64,000 nucleotides of DNA from Emiliania huxleyi CCMP1516 (GCF_000372725.1 NW_005197128.1:378370-442369), one strand, 5' to 3'. Counted from the first letter of the stretch, positions 10,223 through 21,887 are shown. Made by a program: numbers and translations. Notes: a model not told the origin generated them from the sequence alone.

Positions 10223-11321
10223 TCACGCTGGCTCCTCGCGCGGTGCCTCGATGCCGTAGGCGGCCGCCCACGCAAGCCCGCGGCTGGTTCCGCCCGCCGG
10301 GTTGTACTCGCAGCCGACGTGGCCGCGGTATCCGCCCTCCTCGAGGAGCGCCAGCATCGCAGCCGCAGCCGCCGCGTCGGGCTCGTGCCTCCCCTCCGGA
10401 CCTGCGATCTGGACGTGGGCAGCGCGCGGCGCGTACGTGCGGATCGCGCACCGCACCGCCTCACTCGGCCACCGCGCGGCCGCCTTTTGGAGGTGGTAGA
10501 GGTCGAACTGCAGGCCGCAGGCCGGGTGGCCGACGGCGTCGACCACGCGCGCGGCGTCCTCCTGCGACGGGAGAGGCGGCGGCGGCGGCTCGGCTGCGCC
10601 TCTCTCGTGCTCGGCTTGCCGCGGCTCTCCTGCCTCCCAACCCCCCTAGGAACGTGCAACCAGTATTTGGTGTGCCAACCCTTATGTGGTGAGGCGGCGC
10701 AGAGCGCGCCGAAACGGGGGAACGGCGCACTTCTGCGCCGGCGGCGCAGATCTGCCCCGAAAACGGTGCAGTTCTTCGCCGGCGGCGCACTTTTCGGCGC
10801 AGATCTTCGCTCTGAGGCTGTGTGCACCTCACCCTTCTCCTGCGCGCCTGCGATGGCAGCAGGTAACCGGGCACGTCGGAAGGGTTGAGAGCTTCGACGC
10901 AGAGCGTGATGCCGGCCGACTGGGCCTCGCCCGCAGCCGCGCGCAGCCGCTCGACAAAGGTCTGCTCGCACGCACCCTGCTGCCGCAGGCCGGCCAGCAC
11001 ATGCACCCGCGGGCAGCCGATTGCAGCGGCGTACACAAACGCCTCGCGAAGGCTCGCCTCGTGGTCGCCGCCCCGATCCGGAAGGGCGGCGACGCCGCGC
11101 TCGCCGCCGGCCCAGTCGCCAGGAGGCGCGTTGACAAGCACCTGCTCCATCCCGTGCCTCTCAAGCTCCGCAGCCACCGCACTCGCAGGTGCTTCGCCGT
11201 ACGGGAAGAGCGACTCGACGGCGCGGAAGCCGTGACGGGCGGCGAGGCCGAAGCGCTTGAGGTAGGGAGCCTCGGTGAAGAGCATGCTGAGGTTCGCCGA
11301 GAGGCGCACATTAGGTCGCAT
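10223..11321 (-). CDS. HYI: Hydroxypyruvate isomerase-like protein (Hyi)
   Basis: TIM-barrel sugar isomerase of the Hyi/AP-endonuclease-2 family, which interconverts hydroxypyruvate and tartronate semialdehyde. The start MRPNVRLSANLSMLFTEAPY matches the family N terminus. Further signatures are ITLCVEALNPSDVPGYLL, QFDLYHLQ, AHVQIAGPEGRHEPD and GYRGHVGCEYNPAGGT; Glu, Asp, His and Glu in these strands are the usual metal ligands. Exons 11321-10848 and 10561-10223 give 270 residues, close to the ~260 of homologues. The best junction is PSQ|EDAARVV, which needs a GC-AG intron (10562-10847); a GT donor 15 bp downstream would insert five residues. Both intron ends carry TCGCAGG. The gene sits between the two arms of the large inverted repeat. 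Confidence 0.85.
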
Positions 11322-11714
11322 GAACGGAGAGTTGTCGATCGAACGTCGTCGCGGCGGATATCTGAGCGCGGCGCATTGTTCTTTTTTTAGCTTTGCTTCG
11401 ATGTTTGGCTCACAGACATCCCGCACACCCGCCGCCGCGGAGAAAGGGGAGTGACATTTGGGACGGCAACAGAACGAGCAACAAACGAGTATCTTGCACT
11501 CCATGTCGCATGTGCAGAACGCAGAGAGAAATGAAAGCCGCCCCGGCCCCCAAGTCCGGCTCACGCGCCCCGACTGACCGATCTACCGCACTGATCACTT
11601 CCGCCCCCTCGCTCCCAACCCAATCCACGGATCCACCTCGCCGAGTCCGAGATATGCCCCGAGATGCGCGATCTCGGGCTAAAAGAGAAAAGTGGGAGGA
11701 GTTGGGGGCCGGCG

Positions 11715-11820
11715 TATCTGCCCGTATCTCGTATCTCCCGGTATCTCCCGGTATCTCCCGGTGTATCTCTCCCCGCGGCATCCCGCCATATCCCGCCATA
11801 TCTCCCGTCATATCCGCCGC
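11715..11820 (+). repeat. TATCTCCCGG-type minisatellite
   Basis: Degenerate tandem units of about 10 bp (TATCTCCCGG, TATCTCCCGT, TATCCCGCCA). They lie between the hydroxypyruvate isomerase gene and the right inverted-repeat arm, which is otherwise without a supported gene. Confidence 0.8.
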
Positions 11821-11911
11821 GGAGACCGCGAAAAATTCCGGCCGCACCAGGGATAAAGTCGTGCGGCAAGCACACCCCTCGATTTCGGCGGCCAATGTTG
11901 AACATTATTAG

Positions 11912-13138
11912 GGTGGGTGAAATTCTCAAAAAGGTGCAGCACTTCTAGCCGACATCGACAAAAGTCCCTCTAGCCCCGCGGCGAGCGGCCCCGCCGGAGG
12001 CGAAGAAAATTTCGCCATCTAGCGCTCGCAACACACAGATTTGTGCATAAATCAACACACTCCAACTCAAGCTCAATAAAGACTGGTCTCCGGGGGAGTG
12101 ACGGATAAAGGCGTGCGAAAGAGCTATGAATTCGAAAGCAGCGAAAGTAATGGCCCGCCGCAGGGTTTTGGGTCCCCTACGCCAAAGAACTCGAGGCCCA
12201 GGATTTCGGCGGGCGCGCCAACGAGGCACGCGGCTTCGCGCTGCCTGTATGCTCGCGCTGGTAACACCGTTGCTGTGGCCGTCTTCGTCCGTATTGTACA
12301 CCGAGCTGGCGCCACAGCAGAGTACAACAACGGCTCGGACGAGCTGCTCCACGGTACTACAATCATCAGAGGGCCCGGCAAGGTCCACGGCGGAGCTGGC
12401 GGTGGTGGCAGTGGTGGTAGGAACGAAGGCGCCGCTGTCGGCGATTCACCGCCGTTCGTTCCCGTCTCTCAAAGCAGGTTACACCGTCGATGCGCACATC
12501 GAGGCGCTCGTGGACGAGAGAGACGTCGCCTCCTCTTTCGTCCCGGGGCACTGTTCATGGATCACGCCGGAAGGCACCGCCAAGTACATTAGCCTTCATC
12601 TCTCCTACCGCCGGCCGGGAGTGCAACCGCCACCAGTGAGATTGTCCTCGACTTTGGCACCTGCGAAGTAATGAACAACAGGCAGTACGTCATATGGCGC
12701 TATGATAGCCCTGCGGTGGACGTCCTCGATGCAGACGAGGCGGAGCTCATCTGCGCGGCGCAGATCGCCGACTGTCTCTCTCTCCCTGCGCGAGTAGTTG
12801 CACCACCCTGGATGAGGCATCTGGGCTGGGGCAGGGCCGTTAGTAGAGGAGGTGGACTGAGGGCGCGAGGCCACCAATCGTCAAAGTCTGCTGCTGGCTG
12901 ACTGTCGGTCACTGACTGAGCAATGTCCCAATGAGCAATCGCATCGGCGGTTTCACGCTCACAATCGGGTTACATCGAGGTCTCTGTGCGGGATGTGCTG
13001 GGGGGCTGCCCCCCAGTCGATTGCCGCAAAGTTCGTCGATGTAACCCTACCAGAAAGCTGTATTCACACCTACCCTCCCAGAAAAGAAATATCCCTGGTT
13101 TTGTCGAAGATCCGGCGGGTTTATCGGAGCATCACCCA
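11912..13138 (+). mobile_element. Right arm of the 1.2-kb inverted repeat
   Basis: Reverse complement of 8848-10062. On the plus strand it contains an open frame at 12126-12671 (LALVTPLLWPSSSVLYTELA ... FPSLKAGYTVDAHIEALV) and an overlapping second frame (SEIVLDFGTCEVMNNRQYVI ... LICAAQIADCLSLPA, to about 12900). The coding signal switches frame near 12600, so the gene is either spliced there or broken. Outside the arm, at 13140-13380, a short word (GGGCTCTGAGCCGAG.CTGAGG) recurs at 24265. Confidence 0.8.
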
Positions 13139-13384
13139 TTAAAAATAATTCTTCTGCGTTTAAAGATACAAGGGGCCTTCCGGTGGGGAGGTCGCTGCTA
13201 CACTGCTGCGCGTGGGCGAGAGACTGCGACGTGCGACGAGTGCTAGGCAGACGCCCGAGCTGTAAGCTGCTCAAGAAACTCAGTGAAATCCTCGACGTTT
13301 TATATTCGGGCTCTGAGCCGAGCCTGAGGCTGGCCTGAGGGCCAAAATCAGTCAGCACAAGCGGCCAAGCTCTCGTGCCGTTAC

Positions 13385-13677
13385 CTACGTTGCTCCATCG
13401 GCCCGCGATGTCCCGAGATTGCTGAGCTCCGAGCTCTGCTTTCTGGGCAAGGCAGGGAACGCAAGTAAGGGCAGCTTTGTCTGCTTCAGCGCAATCTCGC
13501 GCAGCCGCCGTTCGCGCGGATCCTCCACCTCGAGCTCGCCCTCCGCTATCATCCGCATCCTCTCCTCTTGTGCGGCCTTGCGTGCAGCAATGGCGGCAAC
13601 AATCTGGGAATGTCCATCGGCGGTGCTAACGCCGCTCTCAGCCGCCCTCTCTGGAGCTTGCGGATGCGGTGGAGGTC

Positions 13678-13732
<55 letters not shown>

Positions 13733-15448
13733 AGCAGGGGGCGGCGCCGGCGTCGTAGCCGGCAATGGCTTCGGCGGAGCCTCTCCTTCGGGTGTGCTAG
13801 CACTGACACCGCCACCGTGGGCCTTGCAGAGCGTGGCCACAGCCGCCTCCGTCGGAAGATCGCACGTGGCGAGTCGAGCGGCGACGGCCCTCTTGAAGCC
13901 GTCTGCCTGCGCTGGCATTCCCGGAGTGTCGAGCCGGGAGGAGAGGCAGCGCAGCTCCTGCTCTCTCAGACCGGAGCACGCCATGTTCCGCCAGTCGTAT
14001 GGCGAGATCATCTTGAGGTCGGTGTCGCTCGCAACGAGTAGCCGGAGCTCGGGGTGACGCTGAAAGCGTCGGACCTCAGACGCCTCCCCCTCGCCGGCAA
14101 GAAGAGACCGCCAGCGCGGCTGGAGTGCCTTTCCGACCCGCTCATTAATCTCGCGCTGAGCCGCAGCCGCAGCCATCACTTCGCGGGCGCGCCTGTCCTC
14201 CTCCGCTCGCTCCCGCACCTTCTCGTCTTTGCGACGCTGAGCTGTCTGGAAGTTTTGGATGCGGACGTGTCGAGGAACGTCCATCAGCTCGCCGAGCCGA
14301 ATCGTGACCATCTCCGCGAACCCCACTGTCGACTCGTCGGGCTCGCCGATGCCGAGCCTCTCGAGCACGGCGGCGTCGTGCTCGTCGATATAGATCAACA
14401 TGAGCCCAGAGTAGAGATCGCGAAGGTGCTGATCCGAGAGGGCAACGAGCGCCTGCTCGAACTGGTCGAAGGTTGCCTGCTCAAACCTACCCGCGGACCG
14501 CATTTGCAGCACGCATTTGAGGTGGGAGAGGAACTCGCGCCACCCGGCCTCGTCCTCGTCGAGGGATGCCTCGCCCGTGGTCTGGAGCTTGAGCCAGCTG
14601 TTCTCCTTGCGAAGGGCTTCTAGCTGCTTGCGCAGCTCCTCCAACTCAACCGTTCGAGTCGATCTGCGATTGCCCGAGCTCGCAAGGGCTCGCACAGCAG
14701 AGTCTGGGGCTGCTCTCGCCAGCGGAGTGGAGTCTGGGGATGCTCTCGCCGACGGCGGAGTAGGGTCCAGGGGTGCCGTCGCAAGCGGAGCTCGCAGCCC
14801 AAGATCCTCCAACATCTGCCGTGACATATGCGACGCCCCTCCGGTCGGCGAATTGCTCCTCGGCGCGTGGCGGAGCACAGCAGGACGTGCGACGGGCCGA
14901 CCAGACCGGGTTGACCAGAGCTGACCTTTGCCGCCCTGCCCTCCTCTCCTTCTCCCAGGCTCCCGACCGCTGCCGCCCTTTGTGGTGCTCCTCTGTTGTC
15001 CTCGTTGCGCCTCTTTCTCGCCGTTCGACTCTCGCGATTTTCGGTGCTGTTCAATCAGCAGGGCGCGCTCCAGGCGACGCTCCCGAGAAAGCAAGGCGCG
15101 CTCCTCTCTCGACTGAACCCGAGCACCACGGCCGGGAGGAGCCTTGTTGGAGCTTGCTGATGTGCTGGCGGAGTCCGCCTCTATGAGGGAGGCAACCTCG
15201 CTGTGGCCAGCCTTGCCTGCGAGTACGAGTGCAGTTGCACCGCGCTTGTCCGTCACGCTACGGTCCGCGCCTCTCTTGAGCAGCTCCGCTACGAGATGCA
15301 CGTGGCCTCTCGATGCGGCACAGTGGAGAAGCGTGCGAGAGTCAAAGAGGCCCCCACGCTGTGGCGCATTGAGGAGAGCGGGCTCCGCGGCGAGAGCGGA
15401 CTCCACGGCCTCGAACCAGCCATTGCTGCAGGCCACGTATGGGTCCAT
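13385..15448 (-). CDS. Ankyrin-repeat protein with coiled coils and a polyproline tract
   Basis: Single open frame of 687 codons. Residues ~1-90 hold about three ankyrin repeats (RTLLHCAASRGHVHLVAELL, KRGADRSVTDKRGATALVLA). A basic, Arg/Glu-rich region and a Pro/Ser/Ala linker follow. A coiled coil (VELEELRKQLEALRKENSWL) leads into a helical domain with FEQALVALSDQHLRDLYSGL and a second charged helix (KDEKVRERAEEDRRAREVMA). Near residue 565 is a run of about 20 prolines encoded by a GGC-like microsatellite. A short C-terminal helix (SQIVAAIAARKAAQEERMRM) follows. Polyproline beside a short basic helix recalls actin-regulatory proteins (WH2- or DAD-like), but I cannot identify a formin FH2 domain. 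It is probably a cytoplasmic scaffold. Confidence 0.65.
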
Positions 15449-15649
15449 CTCGGGCGCTGCAGGCTACGCCCGAAGTCCATGCGTCGGTTTCGAGGGCAGG
15501 GCAGCGACGGGCCGGCGCGGCTGTCGGGGACGTACGCGATACGCAAGAATTTTACAACGAACTCCGTGCGGACACTAGGAAATGACAAGGGAGAGAACGA
15601 CGAGAGTGGGACGACCGCGAGGTGGCATGAAGGTTGCAGCGAGAATCGG

Positions 15650-15800
15650 AGAGAGACTGCGAAGAGAGATAGGAAGAGGCAGACTCCCTAGGGTGGGCGA
15701 CGGCTAGCGCACCACACACCTCTCCTTAAAATCCCTGTGTGGTGGCGGCGTGCCGTCCTCCCATCCCTCCCTTGGGTTGTCTGTTTTCTTTCTTTCTTTC
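15650..15800 (-). repeat. Dispersed repeat A, copy 3 (long form, inverted)
   Basis: Reverse complement of 3465-3615, including the GTGTGTGGTG.GCTAGC and GTCGCCCACCCT extension. It lies 200 bp upstream of the ankyrin gene start. Confidence 0.85.
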
Positions 15801-16059
15801 TTTGGGAGACCACGCGCGCTCCGGCGCGTGGGTCGAGCTCTCGCCCGGTTACCCTAGCCAGGCCTCACGCGCTGGCCGCGACCGCGACCGCTCGAGCCCG
15901 AACTGCCCGTCAGACATGTCGGAATTGTCGGAGAATAGCGACTAGCACACCTCTGAGTCCCAGAAACCCGAGGAGTCACACAGTCCACCTGTGTTTTAGG
16001 TGTGATGCACGCCCTGCTATTAGTGCCAGAATAAATAAATAGAGCAGACATCTCCAGGA

Positions 16060-16105
16060 TCAAAGAAAGAAAACGGACAACCCAAGGGAGGGATGGGAGA
16101 TTAGT
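16060..16105 (+). repeat. Dispersed repeat A, copy 4 (short)
   Basis: Only the GAAAGAAAACGGACAACC plus AAGGGAGGGATGGGAG core, ending 30 bp before the MFS transporter start. It is inverted relative to copy 3, so copies 3 and 4 flank 15800-16060. Confidence 0.8.
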
Positions 16106-16134
16106 AACAGACGGAAAAGTTATTTTTTGGTGTC

Positions 16135-18154
16135 GTGCTCCCGATGCCGCGCGTCGTGCTGGCATTGCTGGCCTTCGCCGCCGCGCTCGAGCGGCCACTC
16201 GGCGTGGACGGCGTCGTGCCCGCACGCGGCTACGTGGCTCGTCGGCCGGCGCTGCCGGCATGGCAGCTACAACGCCGCCGCGGCTCGTCGTCGCCTCTCC
16301 TCTGCGCGGCGGGGCCGGCGGCACAGTCCAAGACGAGCGCGGCGCGTCGGCCGCGGCTGCTGCTCGGTGCGCTCGTCCTCATCTACGTCTCCAACCAGTG
16401 GTGCCGCGCGCTTCCCGCCAGCCTCGTCCGCTTTGGCAGCGACGGCAGTGCGCACGAGTTCATGAACGTGGCGCTCGAGCTTGACGAGGTGCAGTACGGG
16501 CTGCTCTCCTCGTACGCCTTCACCGCCCTCTACTCCGTCGCCTCGCTCGCCGCCGGCGCCGCGTGCGACATCTTTGCGCGTGCGCCCGTCCTTGTGGCCG
16601 CCTCTGCCCTCTGGTCCGGCGCGGCGGCGCTGCAGGGCTGCGCCAGCTCCTACCCGCAGCTGCTCGCCTCGCGTGCGGTGCTCGGCGTCTCGCAGGCGTT
16701 CTGCTCCCCCGCCGCCTACCCGCTGATCGGCGAGGCATTCTCCAAGGACTCGCGCGGCCGCGCCAATGCCGTCTACTCCTCCGGCCTGTACATTGGCTAC
16801 GCGCTCGCCTCCCTCTCCGCCCTCGCCAACCGACGGATCGGCTGGCGGGCGATGAGCCTCCTCACCGCCGCCTTCTCCCTCCTTGCCTCCGCCACCCTCG
16901 CCGCCGTCGCCGCCACCTCCCGCCGCGCGACCATCAACCGCAGCCCGCCGCAATCGCCGCCATTGCCATCGCCGCTGCAGCGGCGGCGGCGGCAGCATCA
17001 GCAGCCGCCGCAGCCGCCGCAGCCGCAGCTGCCGCCGCAGCCGCCATCGCCGCCATCGCTATTGCCACCCGCCGCTGCTGCCGGGGCGGTCGCGTCGCTC
17101 GGGCGCGTCTGCGCCACCCGCTCCGCATCGCTGCTGCTGCTCGCTTCGACGGTACGCTCGTTCTGCGGCTACGCCGTCGGCGCGTGGTCAGTGCCATTCT
17201 TCCGCCAGTGCCACCCGGAGCACGCGAGTCAGTTTGCGCTCGCAAACGGCGCCTTCATCGCCATCGGCGGCACCGTCTCGACCATCGCCGGCGGCTGGTT
17301 GAGCGACCGCCTCGTACAGCGGCGGCCAGGCGGGCGGCGCACCTTCGTCCAACCTCGGGCCCATCTCGGGGCAATCTCGATCTCGGGCCAATCTCGGGCC
17401 AATCTCGGGGCAATCTCGGAGCGGTCTAGGGCCAATCTCGGGGCAATCTCGGAGCGGTCTAGGGCCAATCTCGGGGCGGTTTCCCCTCCGCAGGCCGTCA
17501 GCTGACGGCGCACCGCGGGCTGCTCGTGCCGGTGGCGGGTGGAGACATAGCCGAGATATAGCCGAGATAGCCGAGATCAAGCAGAGGCACTGATCAGCTA
17601 TCGAGTGGCGAGCGTGGTTCGCGCGCCTCTCCTCCTCCCTTCGCCCCCCCCCCCCCCACACACACACACACCCACGCCTCGCCTCCTCGCCTCCCCGCCT
17701 CCTCTCTGTCCTCTCCTCTCCTCTCCTCTCCTCCGCTCTGCATCCCCGCCCCTCTCGCGTCTTCGGCCGAGAGGACGCCGAGAGGACGCCGAGCATAGGC
17801 TCCCTGCTCTGCATCCCCCTCTGGCTGGGCGCGCTGCAGAGCCGCGCGTTTGCTCCGGCGCTCGGTTGCTTGCTGCTCGCCTACCTTGCCGGCGAGTGCT
17901 GGTTCGGCCCCTTCACGTCGGCTCTGCAGGGCGCGCTGCCGCAGGACGTTTGGGGGTCGGCGCAGGGCCTCGTCAATGCGCTGCAGATCGTGTCCAACGG
18001 TTCCCCCCTCCTCATCGGCGCGCTCATGCGGCGCGGCGTCCCGCTCCGTAGCATGCTCACCGTGCTGATCCCCACCTCACACGCCGTGTCGGCGGCGCTC
18101 TTCCTCGCCGCCTCGCGTGCGCGGCGAGAGGAGGAGCGCCGCGCGGCGAGGTGA
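16135..18154 (+). CDS. Major facilitator superfamily transporter
   Basis: Three exons, 16135-17329, 17494-17538 and 17799-18154, give 531 residues in one frame. The N-terminal ~65 residues look like a signal or plastid-targeting extension (LALLAFAAALERPLG, then Arg/Ser/Ala-rich). MFS features are a first helix LLLGALVLIYVSNQWCRALP, LASRAVLGVSQAFCSPAAYP with GEAF after helix 4, and GGTVSTIAGGWLSDRLVQRR after helix 8. The intracellular loop between helices 6 and 7 is a Gln/Pro/Arg low-complexity stretch (16920-17090). Intron 1 (17330-17493) is best read as GC-AG and is full of TCTCGGGNCAA repeats; intron 2 (17539-17798) is GT-AG. The join LLVPVA|GSLLCIPLWLG is convincing. The fold resembles spinster/hexuronate-type MFS members; the substrate is unknown. 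Confidence 0.8.
17340..17480 (+). repeat. Intronic TCTCGGG minisatellite in the MFS gene
   Basis: Units such as GGCCAATCTCGG and GGGCAATCTCGG, partly in a higher-order repeat (GGAGCGGTCTAGGGCCAATC occurs twice). It fills intron 1 of the transporter. A related AGCCGAGATA tract lies at 17548-17580 in intron 2. Confidence 0.9.
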
Positions 18155-18854
18155 GGGGGGGCGACTCACCTCGAACTGGTGATGACTGAGATGAGATCTC
18201 TCTCCGAGGACGACGACGACGGGAGAAGGGTGGACCTTCTCTTCTCGTATCTGTTCTCTCATCTGGGTTCGTTTCGGGCGTCACACCACAGAGAGTTACT
18301 TCCAGAGAGTGCGAGCGAGCGACCCCGTACTTTTTAAGCGAGGCGCAGGCGGACGGGGGCATACACAGTCGATGCCTCTGGCTCTGCGGGCATGCCTGCA
18401 CGCGCACGCGCTCGGCGCTCGCGCACACCGATACTACACACGTCCGTCCACGTCGTGAACCGTACGACGTGTAGCATGGTTGCACATGATACACAAATGC
18501 ATGAATGTGAGTACTTACTCTCACGTCAGGGTGCGCGGTCGTACTAGCTAGCGTGAGGCGGCGCAGTAGTCGGTCCTATGCGTGGCTCACGCCGTCCGCC
18601 GCGACGACCTGCACCTCGCCGCTCACGAGGCTGACACAGGGCAGCCAGGCGGTAATAGTCAGGGCAGGCGGCGAGGCTGCGGTCGCCCGCAACGGCCCCT
18701 TCCGCTCACACTAGGTCCTTGAGGCTCTCCAGCCCGCGGTGGGCCGGGCCCTGCGCATCGCCCTGCGCCTCTCCTCCCGCGCCGTCCGCGACGGCGGTGC
18801 CGGCCGCCGGAGACTCCACCTCCGCTGCCTCCGGACCCTCCGCGACCACCGCCT
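18155..18854. other. Intergenic, no gene seen
   Basis: Convergent 3' ends of the MFS gene (+) and the antiporter gene (-). Less GC-rich than its flanks, with a CA/TG-rich stretch around 18400-18500. I see no supported ORF, RNA gene or large repeat. Confidence 0.5.
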
Positions 18855-21800
18855 TCATCGCCGCCGCCTGCTTCGCCTACCGGGCCAGATGGAGCAGCTG
18901 AGCGAAGCGCACCTCGTCAGTGGCCGCAGCCCCTTCGTGCACCTCGTCTGCGTCCGCGTCCTGCGCTTGCGACGGCTCCTCCGCGTCCGACGGCTCGCCG
19001 CCCTCGTCGTCGGCCGAGAGAAGCTCCGAGTCCTACTCGCGGTACTGGCCGCCGTGAGCAGGCGCTCTTCACGGCGGCGTGTGCGGAGGGCGGCGCTGAG
19101 CGAGTCCTCGCAAGACACCGGGTCTGGCCTTGCCTCTTCCTCGAAGGGGCTCTCCTTGCACGAGCCGAGCCGCCCCGGCGAGACCATCGGCGAGAGGAGG
19201 AGCTTCTCGTAGGCGGACGCCTCGCCTTCTTTCGGCATGGCTCCGGTGAGCGGATCAACGAAGGCGCCGCCCCCTCTGGTCGGCGGCGAGACGTCCGCAC
19301 AGAAGGCCGCGCCCGCCGACGCCGCGCCTCCCGCGGCTCCCAAGTCACCCAGGCTTCCCAAGCTGCCCGGGCCCGTCGTTGGCAGACCGCCACGGGCGCT
19401 GCGCGGCGAGTCGGCGTCGCGGGCGGAGGTCATGATCTCGGAGAGGACGTCTTGCATCGGAGTCGACTCGAAGGAGCCGGTCCAGTGCGCCATCGGGTGG
19501 AGCACCTATAAGGGAAGGTGCGGGCCAATTCTCCGCACACACGAGGTGGTGGGGCAAGGGCCAGGCGACCCTCGCGACTCCACGTCTAGAAGACAGGAGC
19601 CCCGCGGCATTGAATACGCCAACATCAGGGCGGGAGGACGGTGTGGTGCAGACTCTCCAGAGTACAAGAATCCGTCTTCTCCGTTCCTTGTGGTGCATGT
19701 TGGGGTGGGAGCACCTCGCAGATGAGGCGCGGCAACGCGAGCGTCGGCCCGACGATGAGGGGCGGCGGGGTCAGGCTCGCCGTGAGCTTGGCGGCCGCAG
19801 CGTCGTCGCGCAGAGAGACGATGACCTGCGGCGGCTTCGACCAGCGCTGCCGCCGCGCCTGCTCGACGAGGGGCACAGTCTCGGGCAATCTCGGGCAATC
19901 GAATCTCGGGCAACCTCGGGCAACCTCGGGCAACCTCAGGCAATCTCGGGCAATCTCGCCGCGCCTGCTCGACGAGGGGCATCGCCTCGCTGATGAGGTG
20001 GCACACCTCGAGGCACTCGCTGTCGGTGGGCAAGAGGACGAGGATCACGTCGAGGTTCTTCATCGACGCCGCCAGCCAGAGCAGCCGCATCGAGTCGGCG
20101 AAGCGGAGGTTGGGCTCCTCGAGCCCTGAGTACGCACATGCCACCACTCGTCAATGGGCTGGACGGCGCCGCTGTGCCCGAGGCGAGGCTGGAGCGTGCG
20201 TCCCTCGCTCGAGGGGGTCTGGCGGCACATGTGATCGAGCAGGCCCTTCTCCAGGGACGAAGTGGAGCGCCGCAGCTCGGCGCGACTCGCGCGGCCTGGG
20301 GGTGAGGGGGCGGGGTGAGGGATGGGGAGGGGTGAGAGGTGATCCACATAGCTCGAGTGGTGTTGGGTGAGAGGGCGTGATCCGCGGCCTGGGACAGGGA
20401 TAGAAAGAAGCAAGGCCCGGAGGTGCATGATGGCGAGAGTGTTGTGGCTGCATGAGCGGGTGCGGGCATGCCTTGTGCTGGGGGTGGAGAGAGCATCGCC
20501 GCGCCCATCGAGCCGCTCCGCTGCAGCCCGAGGGGAGGAGGCGCTGCCTTGGAGGAGCGAGAGGAGCGAAGCGCCGCCTGGGCGGTTCGGGTCAATGTGA
20601 GGGTGGGGTGCAGGGCTCGGGAAGGGCGCGGCGCGGCACGGAGGCGCCGTCTGGGAAACCGAACCCGTGGATCCGCGTCGTGCCTGGCCTGCCGGCGTCC
20701 TGCTAGCGAGGAGAGAACTGGTCCGTACGAGCAGAAGAGCCGCGTCGCCCGGCGGGCCGGCGTGCGCACGTCTCTTGTCGCTAGTCGCTTGGAGCGTGGG
20801 TAGGGTCAGATCTTGGAAGTGAGTTTGTTGGCTACTACTCGGCGGGTGTGCTGCCTCGCGGGCGTCCGCATCGTCTTCCGTGAAGACTCGGACGCCGCGT
20901 CGGGCGGCGGCGGCGGGGGCGGGGGCGGGGAGGGCCGGCGGCGCAGCTCGGGCGAGACCATCGGCTCTTCTCTCGCGGGACGACCTAAGGAAGAGCGTGC
21001 TGTGGCGCGCCGGGGGACGGCGCGCTCGTGCTCTCGCCGCGAGATCGAGGGGGAAGCGNNNNNNNNNNNNNNNNNNNNNNNNNNNNNNNNNNNNNNNNNN
21101 NNNNNNNNNNNNNNNNNNNNNNNNNNNNNNNNNNNNNNNNNNNNNNNNNNNNNNNNNNGGGGGGGGGGCGCCCGCGGAAGAGCGCGCGGAGTGGAGCAGG
21201 TTCTCGTACACGAGCTTCGACATCGAGGAGGGCTTGTACTTGTGCTCCTCGCCTACGCGGGCCACGCCGACGCGGCGGAGATCATCGACGGAGTGGAGAG
21301 GGGGCTTGGTCTCCTGTGCGCCCCCTCTCGCCAGAGTCGAAGAGGACACGCGTGCGTCCGTCCGCCATGTGCTCCGTCACGGTGCCTACGCAGTGCGCCG
21401 ACTCGCCGTCAGCATGCGACACTGTCTACAGCTCCTCCCCCCGTGCACCGGCACGGCGCCGATCCCGCGGAGGCCGTGCCGGACGCGGTCTCCGACCACA
21501 AACTTGAAGTACTTTGCCTGTGGCGAGGCTGAGCCGAGATGTGGCCGAGGTACACGGCCGACCGCGCGCACTATGAGTGGTGCTTTGCCTGCAGCTGCCC
21601 GTCGGCGACATGCAAGTTGTAGAGCGTTCGGCCGATCACCTAGCGGCGGGGTGAGGGGTGGGGTGAGGGGTGAGGGGTGGGGTGGGTGCGAGGCCCACGT
21701 TGCAGAGCCGATCGCCTTGTCATCATCGAGCGCGGTCGTCACGTGCAGCGAGCCTACCCATCATTCACCCCTCGCGGTCCGATGCTCCCCCTCTCCCATC

Positions 21801-21887
21801 CGCTCGGGGTCGTCGCGCGGCGAGGGGCGCCGTCTGCCACGAGCACCTCCCAGTCGAGCTCGCGCAGCCTCTTAGTCACGCCGTCGC
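18855..21887 (-). CDS. C-terminal RCK-like regulatory region of the CPA2 antiporter gene
   Basis: Continues the antiporter at 21888-24014. The junction NDGLG|DGVTKRLRELDWEVLVAD makes a Rossmann GxGxxG-like start of an RCK/TrkA-N nucleotide-binding domain, followed by VTTALDDDKAIGSATW (the usual dD.aN-type strand). A second RCK-like core reads MKNLDVILVLLPTDSECLEV, then VEQ|ARRQRWSKPPQVIVSLRDD. The tail (MAHWTGSFESTPMQDVLSEI...) is Ser/Gly-rich, then basic. Resolved introns are 19859-19964 (GC-AG) and 19506-19714 (GT-AG). The part between 20200 and 21700 is interrupted by a 100-N gap, and its exons are not resolved. RCK domains gate K+ or H+ transport in response to nucleotides or ions, so this is probably a regulatory tail. 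That one gene spans the gap is inference. Confidence 0.55.
19506..19714 (-). mobile_element. Introner-like intron, copy 1
   Basis: GT-AG intron between LPRLICE and VLHPMAHW. The block with ATGCCGCGGGGCTCCTGTCT, TCTAGACGTGGAGTCGCGAG and CCCTTGCCCCACCAC, up to the acceptor, also occurs in the same sense in the intron at 29646-30015 of an unrelated gene. The intron starts GTGCTCCCACCC and the following exon starts GTGCTCCACCC, so a near-perfect duplication brackets the element. Confidence 0.75.
19865..19970 (+). repeat. CTCGGGCAAT minisatellite in the antiporter intron
   Basis: About eight units of a 10-11-bp repeat (CTCGGGCAAT / CTCGGGCAACC). It is bracketed by two exact copies of a 25-bp exon segment, at 19851-19876 and 19957-19981. 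This makes the 106-bp intron look like a tandem duplication. Confidence 0.9.
21059..21158. other. Assembly gap (100 N)
   Basis: Exactly 100 N, the conventional size for a gap of unknown length. It falls in the C-terminal half of the antiporter gene; GC-rich, G-homopolymer sequence borders it. Confidence 0.98.

Noticed and set aside
10562..10847. GT-AG reading of the hydroxypyruvate isomerase intron
   Set aside because: It is possible and in frame, but inserts five Arg/Ala residues into a conserved loop; the GC-AG version matches the family without insertion.
13549..14041. Poly-Arg or poly-Gly ORFs over the GGC run
   Set aside because: Shadow frames of the polyproline tract in the ankyrin protein.
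16920..17090. Intron over the Gln/Pro-rich stretch of the MFS gene
   Set aside because: The frame stays open, total length is a multiple of three, and MFS proteins tolerate low-complexity central loops; kept as coding.
19625..20147. Peptide repeats such as CPRLPEIARD read as a repeat protein
   Set aside because: Translation of the TCTCGGGCAA minisatellite within the antiporter intron; flanking exons join across it.
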